Position numbers and translations under genes: made by a program. Below the pieces are notes generated by a model. It did not search any database. It saw nothing but the letters and a program-made list of their open reading frames with translations, and had not been told where the DNA came from. A DNA stretch of 64,000 nt, from assembly GCF_002913745.1 (NCBI RefSeq), contig NZ_PPCG01000034.1, positions 37,409-101,408 of the forward strand, given 5' to 3'. Below, piece by piece: positions 1 through 10,306 of this stretch (within the stretch, counting starts at the first letter, position 1; every line of letters begins with the position of its first letter). The stretch comes from Campylobacter concisus (GTDB taxonomy: Bacteria > Campylobacterota > Campylobacteria > Campylobacterales > Campylobacteraceae).

Positions 1-1
1 T

Positions 2-49
2 TTTGCTGACACTTGTAAAAGCTACTTGAAAAGTACTACCCTTGGCTGA
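2..49 (+). CDS. Possible 3' end of a gene cut by the window edge
   Basis: The first bases stay open in one plus-strand frame for 15 codons and end in TGA at 47-49. The residues read FADTCKSYLKSTTLG. This could be the end of a gene that begins outside the window, but so short a frame is weak evidence. From 50 to 118 I see no further gene. Confidence 0.25.
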   Translation, partial: FADTCKSYLKSTTLG

Positions 50-118
50 TAAATTTGACACTAATTAGGCTTAAATTTGCGAGCTAAATTTAAGGTGGAT
101 TTTGTGTTAGGGTATTTT

Positions 119-143
119 GCAAGGGGCTAAATTTACCCCTTGC
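119..143. terminator. Hairpin downstream of purB
   Basis: A perfect 8-bp inverted repeat, GCAAGGGG and CCCCTTGC, encloses a 9-base AT-rich loop. It sits 8 bases beyond the purB stop codon. The flank is not a clean T run on either strand, so it may be a weak bidirectional terminator or an mRNA 3'-end stabiliser. Confidence 0.55.
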
Positions 144-151
144 GTTTAAAT

Positions 152-1483
152 TTATTTGCCAAAGACTCTAGCAAAAATTTTATCTACATTTTTGGTGTAG
201 TAGTTGTAGTCAAAACACTCTTTGATCTCATCTTTGCTAAGGCTCTTAGTTAGATCCTCGTCGTTTAGCAAATTTTGCAAAAATAGGCTGTGGCCTTGCT
301 CGTCTATCGCTTTTTTGCCCTCTTGCAAGTCCGCCCAGACCTTCATGGCGTTGCGCTGAACGATCTTGTATGCGTCCTCTCTAGAAATCCCACGTTGCGG
401 TAGCTGCAAAAGCACGCGCTGTGAAAAGACTAGGCCGCCTGTCAAATTTAAATTTTTCATCATATTTTCTGGATAAACAACCAAATTTGCTATCAAATTT
501 TTTATACGAACCAGCATAAAATCAGTCGTGATAAACATATCTGGCAGGATAAATCTCTCAACCGAGCTGTGGCTGATGTCGCGCTCGTGCCAAAGTGCGA
601 CGTTTTCAAGAGCTGGCGTGACGTATGAGCGTAGCACTCTGCAAAGGCCGGTGATGTTTTCGCTAAGGACTGGATTGCGTTTGTGTGGCATCGCGCTTGA
701 GCCTTTTTGTCCTGGGCTAAAGTACTCCTCCGCCTCGTAAACTTCGGTCCTTTGGTAGTGCCTAATAGCAACTGCGATCTTCTCGCAAGTAGAGGCTAAG
801 ATAGCGATAGCACTTACCACGTGGGCGTAGCGGTCGCGCTGGATCACTTGATTAGAGGCTGGAGCGGCTTTCAGACCTAGCTCCTCACATGTTAGCTCTT
901 CAAATTCCATCGGAGCGTGGGCTAAATTTCCCATAGCGCCTGAGAGTTTGCCGTAGCTGATCGTATCTTTTGCGTCTTTGATGAGCTTTAGCGCCCTTGC
1001 TATCTCATCGTACCAGATGGCAAGTACGAGGCCAAAGGTTATCGGCTCGCCGTGAATGCCGTGGCTTCTGCCGACCATGAGCGTGTGCTTGTGCTCATTT
1101 GCTCTATTTTTGACCGCCTGCATAAACTCCTCTACATCGCTGATGATGAGCTCTAGACTATCTTTCATCTGAAGTGCGACGGCTGTATCGATGCAGTCGC
1201 TTGAGGTCATGCCATAATGCACGAACCTGCTCTCCTCGCCAAGGCTCTCGCTGACGCTTGTTAAAAATGCGATGACGTCGTGCTTTGTCGTCTTTTCTAT
1301 CTCGTCGATGCGAGCCACTTCAAATTTAGCGTTTTTGCAAATTTTCTCGCAATCGCTGTCGCTTATGAAGCCAAGCTTATTCCAAGCTTTAACGGCAGCT
1401 TTTTCTACCTTGAGCCAAGCGTCGTATTTTGCTTGTATGCTCCACTTTTCAGCCATCTCTTTGCGTGAGTATCTTTCGACCAT
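152..1483 (-). CDS. purB: Adenylosuccinate lyase
   Basis: Cytosolic enzyme of purine synthesis. It cleaves SAICAR to AICAR and adenylosuccinate to AMP, releasing fumarate both times. The 443-residue product has the usual length for the bacterial family. The fumarase/aspartase signature GSSAMPHKRNP lies at residues 261-271, and the GRSHGIHGEP segment with the catalytic-type histidine lies near residue 141. The ATG at 1483 gives the family-typical N-terminus MVERYSRKEMAEKWS. It is transcribed alone, divergently from the pseudouridine synthase at 1671, with about 190 bases between them for two promoters. Confidence 0.97.
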   Translation of the reverse strand: MVERYSRKEMAEKWSIQAKYDAWLKVEKAAVKAWNKLGFISDSDCEKICKNAKFEVARIDEIEKTTKHDVIAFLTSVSESLGEESRFVHYGMTSSDCIDTAVALQMKDSLELIISDVEEFMQAVKNRANEHKHTLMVGRSHGIHGEPITFGLVLAIWYDEIARALKLIKDAKDTISYGKLSGAMGNLAHAPMEFEELTCEELGLKAAPASNQVIQRDRYAHVVSAIAILASTCEKIAVAIRHYQRTEVYEAEEYFSPGQKGSSAMPHKRNPVLSENITGLCRVLRSYVTPALENVALWHERDISHSSVERFILPDMFITTDFMLVRIKNLIANLVVYPENMMKNLNLTGGLVFSQRVLLQLPQRGISREDAYKIVQRNAMKVWADLQEGKKAIDEQGHSLFLQNLLNDEDLTKSLSKDEIKECFDYNYYTKNVDKIFARVFGK

Positions 1484-1670
1484 TGTTGAACCTTTTGTGT
1501 TAGTTTGCTTTTGTCCTGAAAGTATAAATTTGGCTTTTTGGGCCGGAAATCACGTCGTGCAATTTCTCTAAATTTAAGTTTTGATTATATAAAATCCGGG
1601 CTGAAATGTCGGTTATACGCTTATAAATTTGGGCTTAAGATAGCTCGCTCATTTTTCAAAAGGATCATTT

Positions 1671-2591
1671 TTGCCCTACGTAAATAAATTTATCGCCACT
1701 GCAGATCACCAAAAAGCTTATGAAATTTTGCTGAAAAATGGCTTTAACATGAGCCAAACTCAGCGTCTCATCGATAAAGGCAGGCTGATCTGTGGCGGCA
1801 GTGTCGTGAGTGAGAAAAATGCCGTTTTGTGCGGCGATGTCTTTTTGATCGACTATGAGGCCAAGCCAAAAGGACTAAAGCCGATCTTTGAGTGCGAGAG
1901 CTTTGCGGTATTTGACAAGCCAAGTGGCGTGCTGAGCCACCCAAATGGCAGACACTGCGACTACTCGCTAAATGATGAAATTTACACACTTTTTGGGCGA
2001 GATGCGAGCGTGGCACATAGACTAGACTTTGAAACAAGCGGCGTGATAGTCGTGGGCAAAGATAGAAATTCTACGATAAAACTAAAAAAAACCTTTGAAA
2101 ACAGAGAGGTTTCTAAAAGCTATGTCACGATGGTGCAAGGCAAGATCTGGCGAGAATTTACGATTGATGCTAAGATGGATCTAGCGAACAACTACGACGA
2201 TGTGAAAATGCGAATGCAAATTTGTGAAAACGGTAAGAGTGCGGTGACTAAAATTTTGCCTATAAAGTATTTTGACAATATCGATACGACTTTGGTTCGG
2301 GCCATCCCACTCACTGGCAGGCAGCATCAAATTCGGTTGCATTTGTTTCATGTGAAACACAAGATCCTTGGCGAACCACTTTATGGTTTGTCTCGTCCGC
2401 AGATCGAGAAAATTTTAGACAAAGAGATGAGCGAGCGTGAACGGATAAATTTAACTGGAGCGAAAAGACTCTTGCTTCACTCGGATGAAATTTCATTTAA
2501 ATTTAATGAAATTTTTTACACCATAAAAAGCAAATTTGACGCCGAAAGTGAGTTTTATAAATTTGCAAAAGAAAGTTTTATTTTAGCCTAA
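1671..2591 (+). CDS. RluA-family RNA pseudouridine synthase
   Basis: Converts uridine to pseudouridine in rRNA or tRNA. The catalytic motif HRLDFETSG puts the active aspartate at residue 119, and the later TGRQHQIRLH motif is also standard for the RluA family. An S4-like RNA-binding segment appears in residues 25-60. The 306-residue length fits RluD/RluA members. Translation most likely starts at the TTG at 1671, preceded by AAAAGGA; no ATG gives a full-length product. The exact RNA target cannot be told from sequence. The 3' end converges on and overlaps the small HTH gene at 2578 by 14 bases. Confidence 0.9.
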   Translation: MPYVNKFIATADHQKAYEILLKNGFNMSQTQRLIDKGRLICGGSVVSEKNAVLCGDVFLIDYEAKPKGLKPIFECESFAVFDKPSGVLSHPNGRHCDYSLNDEIYTLFGRDASVAHRLDFETSGVIVVGKDRNSTIKLKKTFENREVSKSYVTMVQGKIWREFTIDAKMDLANNYDDVKMRMQICENGKSAVTKILPIKYFDNIDTTLVRAIPLTGRQHQIRLHLFHVKHKILGEPLYGLSRPQIEKILDKEMSERERINLTGAKRLLLHSDEISFKFNEIFYTIKSKFDAESEFYKFAKESFILA

Positions 2592-2781
2592 AGGTTTTAT
2601 TTTCTTCTGCAAGTTTTTCTAACTCTATTAAATTTTCTCTGCTTTGCGTCAAAAACTCATCAAATTTAAAACCTAGCACTACTATTCTATAAAGCTCTGG
2701 TTTATTTTTTCTCCAATTATAGATAGTTTTTGCATCTATTTTTAAAATCCCAGCCATATCACGTTGTGTTAAATTTGCCAT
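2578..2781 (-). CDS. Small helix-turn-helix protein
   Basis: A 67-residue protein whose N-terminal part, roughly residues 5-30, looks like a helix-turn-helix (TQRDMAGILKIDAKTIYNWRK), as in small Cro-like or transposase-like DNA-binding proteins. I placed the start at the ATG at 2781 because AGGATTAGGA precedes it directly; a longer frame runs to 2835 but lacks such a site. The C-terminus is charged. Its function is unknown. It overlaps the end of the RluA-type gene convergently and sits next to a membrane-protein gene of unknown role, an arrangement common for small accessory genes. Confidence 0.6.
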   Translation of the reverse strand: MANLTQRDMAGILKIDAKTIYNWRKNKPELYRIVVLGFKFDEFLTQSRENLIELEKLAEENKTFRLK

Positions 2782-2945
2782 TCCTAATCCTATTTTTTGG
2801 GAGATTTTAAAGTAAAGCTTTATAACTTTTAACAAAGTAAATATTTCTTACTTATATTTAAATATAAGTAATTATTCCTTTAATTTATTATTTATTAAGA
2901 ACATAGCAGGTAATATTTCCGTTTAAATATTTAAAAGGAGGCAAG

Positions 2946-3311
2946 ATGAATAAAATCATCAAAAAGACATTTGGGGGACTTAGTATGTCATATTATTTAA
3001 GACATCTATTTTTTGGCGCTATAATGGCAGTATTTTTTATATATATGTTTTACAATTTAGGTAGAGCATCGATTTTAGTGGCTCTTGTTTTTGTGGCAAA
3101 TGCTCTAATTTATCCGTATTCGCGTTTTGTTTATGAAAGTATAGTCGATTTTATTTTTGGGAATAACGTCTTTTTTGTAAATGCATTATTTTTACTTGCA
3201 ACTAAAATTATAACTATGCTTATATGTTTTAGCTTTGCTATATTTATCGCGCCTATTGGACTTATATATCTTTACTACTATCACAACAAAAACAAAACCT
3301 TTGACGAGTAG
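2946..3311 (+). CDS. Small membrane protein, unknown function
   Basis: A 121-residue protein with three or four predicted membrane segments, around residues 20-60, 78-95 and 88-110, and charged ends. The start at 2946 is well supported by AAAGGAGG seven bases upstream, the strongest Shine-Dalgarno sequence in this part of the window. The leader 2836-2945 is very AT-rich. I do not recognise the family. The neighbours (HTH protein, rlmN) give no functional hint. Confidence 0.65.
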   Translation: MNKIIKKTFGGLSMSYYLRHLFFGAIMAVFFIYMFYNLGRASILVALVFVANALIYPYSRFVYESIVDFIFGNNVFFVNALFLLATKIITMLICFSFAIFIAPIGLIYLYYYHNKNKTFDE

Positions 3312-3373
3312 ATTTTATAAGCCAAACTTTAGTTTATACTTGCACAAGTTTGGCTTTAATACCTTAAAAAATA

Positions 3374-3469
3374 CTATTTCTCCCCAGATATAACTTTAAT
3401 AAGTCCAAAGATTCCAACTCCAACTACGATACATATAAAAATTATCTCGGCGATATCAAGAGCTGTCAT
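3374..3469 (-). CDS. 31-residue single-span membrane peptide coupled to rlmN
   Basis: The peptide reads MTALDIAE, then a hydrophobic stretch of about 19 residues rich in I, V, G and F, then KVISGEK. This looks like one membrane helix with a basic C-terminal end. Its ATG overlaps the rlmN TGA as ATGA, the junction type repeated throughout this cluster, so translation is probably coupled. I recall that C. jejuni has a small hydrophobic protein after its rlmN homologue (Cj1714 after Cj1713); if so, this is conserved. No function is known to me. The gene is short enough for automatic callers to miss. Confidence 0.7.
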   Translation of the reverse strand: MTALDIAEIIFICIVVGVGIFGLIKVISGEK

Positions 3470-4611
3470 TTTTTACTCACGTTAGTTTTATCGTTAGTTG
3501 GTTTTTCTTCTGCTTTAGCTGCGTTCTTATCGCTAACGTTAGCTTTAAATTTTGGATTTTCATTTCGCTGTTTTAGCTGGCCACAAGCAGCACTTATATC
3601 AAGTCCTTTACTCTGTCTGATTGTACAAGTGACACCATGATCCCTTAGATATTCTTGAAATTTTAGCATGCTAGTAAGCTCAGGTCGTCCAAATTCACTG
3701 CCCTCATGTGGGTTAAAATATATGAGATTTACCTTTGCCTTGATACCATGCAGCAGTTTTACCAGCTTTTTCGCGTCACTGACACTATCGTTTAGGTCTT
3801 TGATAACAAGATATTCAAACATCACACGCTTTCGCATATCGATAGGAAATCCCCTAACAGCATCCATAACGGCCTCGATATTATACGCCTTATTTATCGG
3901 CATCAAGCGGCTTCTAAGCTCGTTAGTAACAGCATGTAGTGATATAGCCAGCAAGACACCAATGTCCATCTCGCCAAGCTTTTTTATCTGACTGCCAAGA
4001 CCGCTAGTTGAAACAGTTTGACGGCGTGGCGATATGGCTAGACCCTCATTAAGAGCTAAAATTTTGATCGCTTTACTAACGTTAGCAAGGTTATCAAGTG
4101 GCTCACCCATACCCATATAAACGACATTTATGCGCCTCTCGTATGGTATGTTATTCTCTCTTTTTATCCATAAAATTTGCCCTACGATCTCGCCAGCAGT
4201 CAAATTTCTAACAAGCCCGCCCTTTGCTGTTAGGCAAAAAGCACAGCCCATTTTGCAGCCAACCTGCGAACTAACACAAACAGTGTAACGAGCATGGCGA
4301 CTAATCTTGCCATCTTCGTCACTAATCTCCTCTTTCATCGGCAACAAAACGCTCTCTATCTTTAGTCCATCTTTTAGCTCAAAAAGATACTTGATAGAGC
4401 CGTCGCTACTTTGCTCAAATTTCACACATTTTAGAGGATCAAGATAAAATTTCTCAGTCAGATCCTGACGCATATCCTTTGGCAAATTTAGCATTTGGCT
4501 AAATTCAGTAGCATTTTTTTTATATACCCACTCATAAATTTGCGTCGCTCTAAAAGAGGGAGAGACTAGCTCTTTTAACTCTTCAATGCTAAGATCAAGC
4601 AAATTTTTCAC
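3466..4611 (-). CDS. rlmN: 23S rRNA (adenine-2503-C2)-methyltransferase
   Basis: Radical SAM enzyme that methylates C2 of A2503 in 23S rRNA, and A37 in some tRNAs. The 4Fe-4S motif CX3CX2C occupies Cys119, Cys123 and Cys126. The segment GMGEPLDN, the [10 protein letters not shown] stretch and the late Cys in ISAACGQL are all standard for RlmN. The family usually ends near residue 360; here an extra Lys/Asn/Glu-rich tail of about 25 residues follows. The start is GTG at 4611, overlapping the TGA of the upstream gene. The 3' end overlaps the ATG of a 31-residue peptide gene. Confidence 0.96.
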   Translation of the reverse strand: MKNLLDLSIEELKELVSPSFRATQIYEWVYKKNATEFSQMLNLPKDMRQDLTEKFYLDPLKCVKFEQSSDGSIKYLFELKDGLKIESVLLPMKEEISDEDGKISRHARYTVCVSSQVGCKMGCAFCLTAKGGLVRNLTAGEIVGQILWIKRENNIPYERRINVVYMGMGEPLDNLANVSKAIKILALNEGLAISPRRQTVSTSGLGSQIKKLGEMDIGVLLAISLHAVTNELRSRLMPINKAYNIEAVMDAVRGFPIDMRKRVMFEYLVIKDLNDSVSDAKKLVKLLHGIKAKVNLIYFNPHEGSEFGRPELTSMLKFQEYLRDHGVTCTIRQSKGLDISAACGQLKQRNENPKFKANVSDKNAAKAEEKPTNDKTNVSKK

Positions 4612-5288
4612 ATATTTTCCTTTACATATTTTATTAGTAGCTCTTTGGCAGCAGAGTGATTTTTTATAAAGTCAGCATGCGCATTTTTATCACAAAAATT
4701 TGTCGCTACAAAAATTCCATAAGCCGGAATTTTAAAAATTTGAGCCACTTTTAGAACAGAAAAAAACTCCATATTTTCTAAAAAATAACCCTTTTCAAAC
4801 ATTTTATGGGCCAAATTTTTGTCTGTCGTTATGAAATTTGATGAATTTGTTTTGATAGTTCCACGTGAAACAATAGAAGAAATTTCACACTCAATAGGCG
4901 AATAAGATCTATTTTCTATGCTAGAAATTTCAACATTTGCCCCAATCGAGCTTTCATAAATTTGTAAAATTTCACCATCTTTATAAAGGCCAGCTGAGCC
5001 AACAAAAACTATCTTTTCTGGCATTTGATATAAATTTCGCTCGGGATTTTTTGACGAATTTTGGTTTAGATTTTGCAGCTCTGGGTTTGATGAGTTTGCA
5101 AATTTAGCCTCGATCTTTGCGAGGTAGTGCGGATCAATATTTTTTAAATTTATACCCTTTTCATCAGCTCCCGCGCATGATTTTTTTTGCAAAAACTTTG
5201 TCAAATTTATCGCCATATCGACTAGCCCCACCCCCATTGGCAAAGCAAAGTCAAAAATTTCATTTTTTCCAGCTGAGATAACTAACAT
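4608..5288 (-). CDS. Putative nucleoside phosphorylase-superfamily protein
   Basis: A 226-residue protein lying between hisF and rlmN, with overlapping start and stop codons on both sides (TGATG at 5288, GTGA at 4608). The N-terminal [21 protein letters not shown] and the later [17 protein letters not shown] and [19 protein letters not shown] segments resemble the phosphorylase/nucleosidase fold, in which an E-M-E motif contacts the ribose. Here the motif reads ENMEFFSV. The family link is by motif only and the substrate is unknown. A homologue of unknown function appears to occupy the same place upstream of rlmN in C. jejuni (Cj1712). Confidence 0.6.
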   Translation of the reverse strand: MLVISAGKNEIFDFALPMGVGLVDMAINLTKFLQKKSCAGADEKGINLKNIDPHYLAKIEAKFANSSNPELQNLNQNSSKNPERNLYQMPEKIVFVGSAGLYKDGEILQIYESSIGANVEISSIENRSYSPIECEISSIVSRGTIKTNSSNFITTDKNLAHKMFEKGYFLENMEFFSVLKVAQIFKIPAYGIFVATNFCDKNAHADFIKNHSAAKELLIKYVKENM

Positions 5289-6043
5289 CAGAGCCTAACC
5301 TCAACGCCATTTGCTTTAAGATACTCTTTTAGTTTTTTTATCTCGATCTCGCCAAAGTGAAATATCGAAGCCGCCAAACACGCATCAGCCCCAGCCTCAA
5401 AAGCCTCTTTAAAATGCTCCACCTTGCCAGCGCCACCACTTGCAATAGTCGGTATAGAAAGCGCACTAAATATCTTTGTTAGCTCCAAGCTAAAGCCCTG
5501 TTTGACGCCGTCGTTATCCATAGACGTTAGTAAAATTTCCCCTGCTCCGCGCGACTCGACCTCTTTTGCCCAAGCAAAGGCATCTTTTTTGGTATCGATC
5601 CTGCCACCATTTATAAAAACACTATAACCATTTTCGATCTTTTTGGCATCGATCGCCACAACGACACATTGCGAGCCAAATTTTTTAGCTGCTTCGTCGA
5701 TCAAATTTGGATCTTTTATCGCCGATGAGTTTAGGCTAACCTTGTCACAGCCCGCATTTAAAAGGCGAGAGATATCATCGATCGTGCGTATGCCACCCCC
5801 AACGGTTAGGGGTATAAAAAGCTTGCTTGCGACCTTTTTTACCACATCAACTATCGTATCACGGCCAAGGTGAGAGGCTGTGATATCCAAAAAGCAAAGC
5901 TCGTCAGCGCCCTCATCGTTGTATCTTTTAGCTATCTCGACTGGGTCTCCAGCATCGACAAGTCCAACAAAATTTACACCTTTTACGACCCTGCCGTCTT
6001 TTACGTCGAGGCATGGGATTATGCGTTTTGCAAAATGATTCAA
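5288..6043 (-). CDS. hisF: Imidazole glycerol phosphate synthase cyclase subunit
   Basis: Cyclase half of the HisH-HisF complex in histidine synthesis. It joins PRFAR with ammonia from HisH to give imidazole glycerol phosphate and AICAR. The 251-residue TIM barrel opens with [22 protein letters not shown], which carries the catalytic aspartate, and contains the phosphate-binding segments TVGGGIRT and ASGGAG. Length matches the family exactly. The gene starts three bases after the end of the helicase gene and overlaps the following gene by one base, so it is part of a leftward operon. No other his gene is nearby, so the pathway is scattered. Confidence 0.97.
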   Translation of the reverse strand: MNHFAKRIIPCLDVKDGRVVKGVNFVGLVDAGDPVEIAKRYNDEGADELCFLDITASHLGRDTIVDVVKKVASKLFIPLTVGGGIRTIDDISRLLNAGCDKVSLNSSAIKDPNLIDEAAKKFGSQCVVVAIDAKKIENGYSVFINGGRIDTKKDAFAWAKEVESRGAGEILLTSMDNDGVKQGFSLELTKIFSALSIPTIASGGAGKVEHFKEAFEAGADACLAASIFHFGEIEIKKLKEYLKANGVEVRL

Positions 6044-6045
6044 AT

Positions 6046-9000
6046 TTATCCTTTGTCTATCTTTCTAGCTGCCACCTCAAAATATGGCAAACTAGCCCAA
6101 TTTTCTCGGTTTCCAACTATATAAATAACCTCTTTTGCCCTTGTTAGCGCCACGTTTAGCAGGTTTGGCTTGCTAGCAGCCCACGCTCTAGCACCCTTTG
6201 TCGCTCCACCTAACACAAATACGATAATATCAGCCTCTTTGCCCTGCATAGTGTGGATAGTGCCTGCACCTTTTAAATTTCTACAAACATCTTTAAATGG
6301 CGTTATTATTCTGATGTTATTTTTTTCATTAGCTAGCTCACCTGCTAAGAGCTCTTTAACCACCTCGCCCTCGGCTTTGTTATAGTTACCTATCCACTCC
6401 TCGCTTCTAACATCTATCCACTTTGTTTGCACGTTAGTGTTTGCAAATTTACTAGCCGCGTTTCTGCCAAGTATCATCATATCGTCGTATGTAGTCTCGT
6501 TTGATATCTCAAACATAGGGTTAGCGCACCTTCTATGCACGATCAGTGGTGAGCCGACCCAGATACTCTCGCCGCTACCTTTTATATATGTGCCGATATT
6601 CTGCGCTTTGTCGGCTCTTAGTTGCACAGAGGACTTAAGCAAGTTAAACTCCTCCTTTGCCTCACAGTAGCTAAGGATCGCGTTATTTAAACTAACTGGT
6701 AGTGTTACGACAGGCTCAAGTTGAAGTGGGTCGCCAACCACCACAGCCATCTTTGAGCGGAGTAAGGCACCTAACGCGTTAGTTAAATTTGCCTGCCCTG
6801 CTTCGTCTATCAAAAGCATGCCTATATCGCCATTTAAAAGCTCTTTAAAGGTATTATTAAACGAGGCAAAAGTCGAGCTAACAACTGGCGTTAGCAAGAA
6901 GAGCCCCTTAATAATCTCACGTCTATGCTTTGCCTCTAAGCCGTTTTTCTCAGCCATCTTTTCATCGTTGAAGATAACGCTAATGGCACGTAAATTTGTC
7001 CTAACAGCCTCTTTGCAGGCAAAAATGGCAGCTTTGTGCAAATTTAGCGCCTCTTTAAAAAGCTCTATCCTAGCCTTAAAAAGCTTTGTCTTGTGAAATT
7101 TCTGATCTATGCCAAATTCCATCATAAATGGCATACTCTTTTGCATCTCTTCGTTGCTCTCGCTAAAGCTGCCGTTTAGAAAGATATCTAGCTCCTCGCT
7201 CCTACCAAGTATCTTTTGGCGTCTAGCAAAGTCGCTTTGTAGCCTTTTGTAGAGATTTATCTTTACACCAAGCTCTGCAGCCCTGCTCTCAAGCCCTGTT
7301 ATCTCCTCTTTTAGCTCGTTTAGCCTTGCCTCATTTTTCTCTTTGCTCTCGCCATTTTGCTTGCTAGCTTTTAAATTTTGCTCAGCTATCTGGCGATTTA
7401 TCTCACCGACCTTTAGCGCCTCGTCGCTATACTTTTCAAAGGCCTCTGTCTTAAAAATCTGCTGAAAGAGAAAAAATGGCGGCTTTTCTGGTGTGCTTAA
7501 ATACTCCTGCAAAGCTTCATTTTGACTAACAAGCCTTGTTAGCTCGCTAAATTCAGCCTTTTTATCTTCAAGCTCGTCACTAACGCTAGCAAATTCGCTC
7601 TCAAGCGGAGATAAAAGCTCCTCTATCTGCTTAGCCGAGTAGTAGCTCTCTAGCCTTCTATCGACGTCGGCTAGCTCTATTTTAAGGCTCTTTAGCTCCT
7701 CTTCTTTGATCCTGATCTCACTAAAAAGCAAATTTACCTCGTGAAGTGCGAGGTTAAATTTCTCCTTCGCTTCGTCAAAATCATCAATCCCTTCGCCAAC
7801 TGCCAGATATTTGCCAAGCCCCATCAAAAAGCCATCTTGCTCCAAAAACTCGCCATACTCTTTTGTGATCTCGTCATACTGGCTGTGAGTAGCCTCGATC
7901 TTTACGCCATTAATTGCGTTAAAAACAAAATTTGACTTATTTTGCTTTGAGCCAAGCGCCACGCAAAATAGCCCCCAAGCTGGCTTTGAAATAAAGGACT
8001 TCTCGCCATATTTGCTCTTTTCATCAGCTGAGAGCAGCCTTGTGGCTATAAATTTAAAATAATCAATCTCGCCCGCATAATCCCCTATGCTCTTTAGCTG
8101 GCTTAGCTCCTTGCTCAAAATCTCAACTGCACCGTTATTGCAAGAGCTAACGACCATTTCATAGCCTTGCAGCTCGTCATTTAGCCTAAAATAAAGCGCC
8201 TTTTCATCACTGTCATAAACTGGCTCAAAGATATCGTGCCTGCTCATTTGCGCAAGCTTCATCGCCCTAAGCGTAACAACCTCAGCCATCACGTCCTTTA
8301 AAAGTGTCGTTTTCCCAGTGCCTGGAGCGCCATTTACGCTATAAATCCCACCGTTACCTTCTTTAAATTTCTCTATGATGTTATTTAGCGCCATTTGCTG
8401 CGAGAAATTTAGTGCAAAATCACTTGCAAAAGCCGATCTTGGGTAGCGCTCAGCCTTAAAAAAGTCCCTCACAGCCCTTTGATTTAGCTCATCTCTAACG
8501 TCAAGCCTCTCAAATTTATTCTCACCGCCCTCGTCTAAAAACTGATCCGTCAGCTCGTGCGTCCTACCTGACTCATAAAATTTGATAAGCAAATTTATAT
8601 CATCTATAAAAAAGCTATTTAAAAGGGCGTCGTTCTCTTTAAAATTTGGGTCAGCGATCCTTACTTCAAGCCTGATCACATCTTTGCAAAATGGCGTCTT
8701 TAGCGAGCTTTTTAGCTCCTCATGGACTGCTTTTACATAGTCGCTAAGCTTCATTTTCTCTTTGTGGATAGAAATTTTATCCTTGATGTGTTCGCACTCT
8801 TTATTAAAGTCGTTTTGACTGATCTCTTTTAGGCGGTTTAGTCGCACAATCGCCCAAGGAGCCGTTGGGATAAAAAGCTCATTTGATGAGTTTGGCGTGA
8901 AAGATGGGCTTAACTCATCGTCTAAATTTACATCTTTTAAAGCAAAATTTTGGTCATCTTTACAAAATACCAAATCACCAGCAAGCTTAAATTTATAGCA

Positions 9001-9324
9001 AAACGCCTTTTCAAAGCTCGTTTGCTCAGATCGTAGCTCATCTAAAATTTGCTCTTTTTCAAATTTAATATTTGCTAGCTTTGAGATATAAATAGCAAGC
9101 AAGTCAGTCTCAAAAATGCCACCATAAATCGAAATTTCTATACCATTTTTTAAAAGCGAGTAATCAAATGCTCTAAAAATTTGTAGAAATTTCTCATCAA
9201 AATTTACGATCTCAAGGTCTATTGATTTTTTAAATTTGGTATTTGTCTTTTTTAGATCATCTAAGGTTTTTGGCTCTAGATATTTTGATAATAAAAAGTA
9301 TTTTAAGGTATTTGCCTTGCTCAA
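6046..9324 (-). CDS. SF1 helicase-like ATPase (Upf1/DNA2 type) with coiled coil
   Basis: A 1092-residue protein. The Walker A motif GAPGTGKTT is at residues 332-340, motif II is LLIDEAGQA, motif III is GDPLQLEPV, and motif VI near the C-terminus is NVALTRAK. These place it in helicase superfamily 1, AAA_11/AAA_12 type. Between Walker A and motif II lies a long Glu/Lys/Leu-rich insertion, roughly residues 500-720, predicted to form a coiled coil. The first 300 residues are unlike anything I recognise. Such proteins act on RNA or DNA, sometimes in phage defence, but no partner gene is present. It heads the cluster with hisF and rlmN, diverging from ksgA. Confidence 0.85.
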   Translation of the reverse strand: MSKANTLKYFLLSKYLEPKTLDDLKKTNTKFKKSIDLEIVNFDEKFLQIFRAFDYSLLKNGIEISIYGGIFETDLLAIYISKLANIKFEKEQILDELRSEQTSFEKAFCYKFKLAGDLVFCKDDQNFALKDVNLDDELSPSFTPNSSNELFIPTAPWAIVRLNRLKEISQNDFNKECEHIKDKISIHKEKMKLSDYVKAVHEELKSSLKTPFCKDVIRLEVRIADPNFKENDALLNSFFIDDINLLIKFYESGRTHELTDQFLDEGGENKFERLDVRDELNQRAVRDFFKAERYPRSAFASDFALNFSQQMALNNIIEKFKEGNGGIYSVNGAPGTGKTTLLKDVMAEVVTLRAMKLAQMSRHDIFEPVYDSDEKALYFRLNDELQGYEMVVSSCNNGAVEILSKELSQLKSIGDYAGEIDYFKFIATRLLSADEKSKYGEKSFISKPAWGLFCVALGSKQNKSNFVFNAINGVKIEATHSQYDEITKEYGEFLEQDGFLMGLGKYLAVGEGIDDFDEAKEKFNLALHEVNLLFSEIRIKEEELKSLKIELADVDRRLESYYSAKQIEELLSPLESEFASVSDELEDKKAEFSELTRLVSQNEALQEYLSTPEKPPFFLFQQIFKTEAFEKYSDEALKVGEINRQIAEQNLKASKQNGESKEKNEARLNELKEEITGLESRAAELGVKINLYKRLQSDFARRQKILGRSEELDIFLNGSFSESNEEMQKSMPFMMEFGIDQKFHKTKLFKARIELFKEALNLHKAAIFACKEAVRTNLRAISVIFNDEKMAEKNGLEAKHRREIIKGLFLLTPVVSSTFASFNNTFKELLNGDIGMLLIDEAGQANLTNALGALLRSKMAVVVGDPLQLEPVVTLPVSLNNAILSYCEAKEEFNLLKSSVQLRADKAQNIGTYIKGSGESIWVGSPLIVHRRCANPMFEISNETTYDDMMILGRNAASKFANTNVQTKWIDVRSEEWIGNYNKAEGEVVKELLAGELANEKNNIRIITPFKDVCRNLKGAGTIHTMQGKEADIIVFVLGGATKGARAWAASKPNLLNVALTRAKEVIYIVGNRENWASLPYFEVAARKIDKG

Positions 9325-9412
9325 ATTTATGCCCTATTTCGTTATTATTTAGTGATTATAGTCCATTTTATATATGATTAAACTAAACTTGTAATCATTG
9401 TATAAGTAATTT

Positions 9413-10306
9413 TTGGCTAATATCGCGGCTATGATAAAGGCAAAAAAGCACTTTGGACAGAATTTTTTACAGGACAAAGCGACACTAGATAAGATCATCC
9501 AAGCGATACCCAATGACGTAGAAAACGTCGTTGAAATTGGGCCTGGCTTAGGTGATTTGACATTTAGACTTTTGCAAATTTATAAGACAACCTGTTTTGA
9601 GATAGATTGTGAGCTGTTTCAAATTTTAAAGGTCAAATTTGCAAATGAGATCCAAAATGGACAATTAAAACTTTTTTGTAAAGATGCTTTAGAGCAGTGG
9701 CAGCAAGAGGGCGGACTAAGTAGCGAAAACTACTTTTTGGTCGCAAATTTGCCCTATTACGTTGCTACGAAGATGATCCTAAATGCGATAGATGACGAAA
9801 AATGCCTTGGGCTTATCGTGATGATACAAAAAGAGGTTGCTCTTAAATTTAGTGCAAAGAGCAAGGATAAAGAATTTAGCTCTTTATCGATCCTCGCTTC
9901 ACTTCAAGGCAGGTGTGAGCTTTTGTTTGACGTGGATGCAAAGCTTTTTAATCCACCTCCAAAGGTCACATCTTCAGTCATCAAACTACAAAAAACAAAA
10001 AAGATTTTTGGCAAAGACGGGATTTTCAAAGATGCAAAACAATACGAGGCTTTTAAAGTATTTTTAAGAGCTGCATTTGCTTCGCCAAGAAAGACGCTTT
10101 TGAAAAATTTATCCACAAATTTTGACAAAAAGACGTTAGAAGAAATTTTTGAAGACCTAGACTTAGCTCAAAATTTACGTCCACACGAGCTAGATGTCGA
10201 TTCTTATCTAAAAGTATTTGAAAGATTAAAGGAAGATAATGAACGACAAAAACGAAGAGAAAGTTGTAACCAACCAAAGCAAAAACAACAAAAGACGAAG
10301 ATTTAG
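9413..10306 (+). CDS. rsmA: 16S rRNA dimethyladenosine transferase
   Basis: Also called KsgA. It dimethylates the two adjacent adenines in the 3' hairpin of 16S rRNA during small-subunit assembly. HFGQNFLQD at the N-terminus, the SAM motif EIGPGLGDLT and the NLPYY catalytic motif identify the family. The reading frame can start at TTG 9413 or at ATG 9431; the latter gives MIKAKKHFGQNF, closer to typical proteins. Neither has a strong ribosome site. The last 68 bases overlap rnj in another frame, so the C-terminal QPKQKQQKTKI tail is encoded within the rnj start. The same ksgA-rnj pair occurs in C. jejuni. Confidence 0.95.
   Translation: MANIAAMIKAKKHFGQNFLQDKATLDKIIQAIPNDVENVVEIGPGLGDLTFRLLQIYKTTCFEIDCELFQILKVKFANEIQNGQLKLFCKDALEQWQQEGGLSSENYFLVANLPYYVATKMILNAIDDEKCLGLIVMIQKEVALKFSAKSKDKEFSSLSILASLQGRCELLFDVDAKLFNPPPKVTSSVIKLQKTKKIFGKDGIFKDAKQYEAFKVFLRAAFASPRKTLLKNLSTNFDKKTLEEIFEDLDLAQNLRPHELDVDSYLKVFERLKEDNERQKRRESCNQPKQKQQKTKI

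Noticed and set aside
5870..6124. 84-codon plus-strand frame across the hisF/helicase junction
   Set aside because: It is antisense to two well-supported genes.
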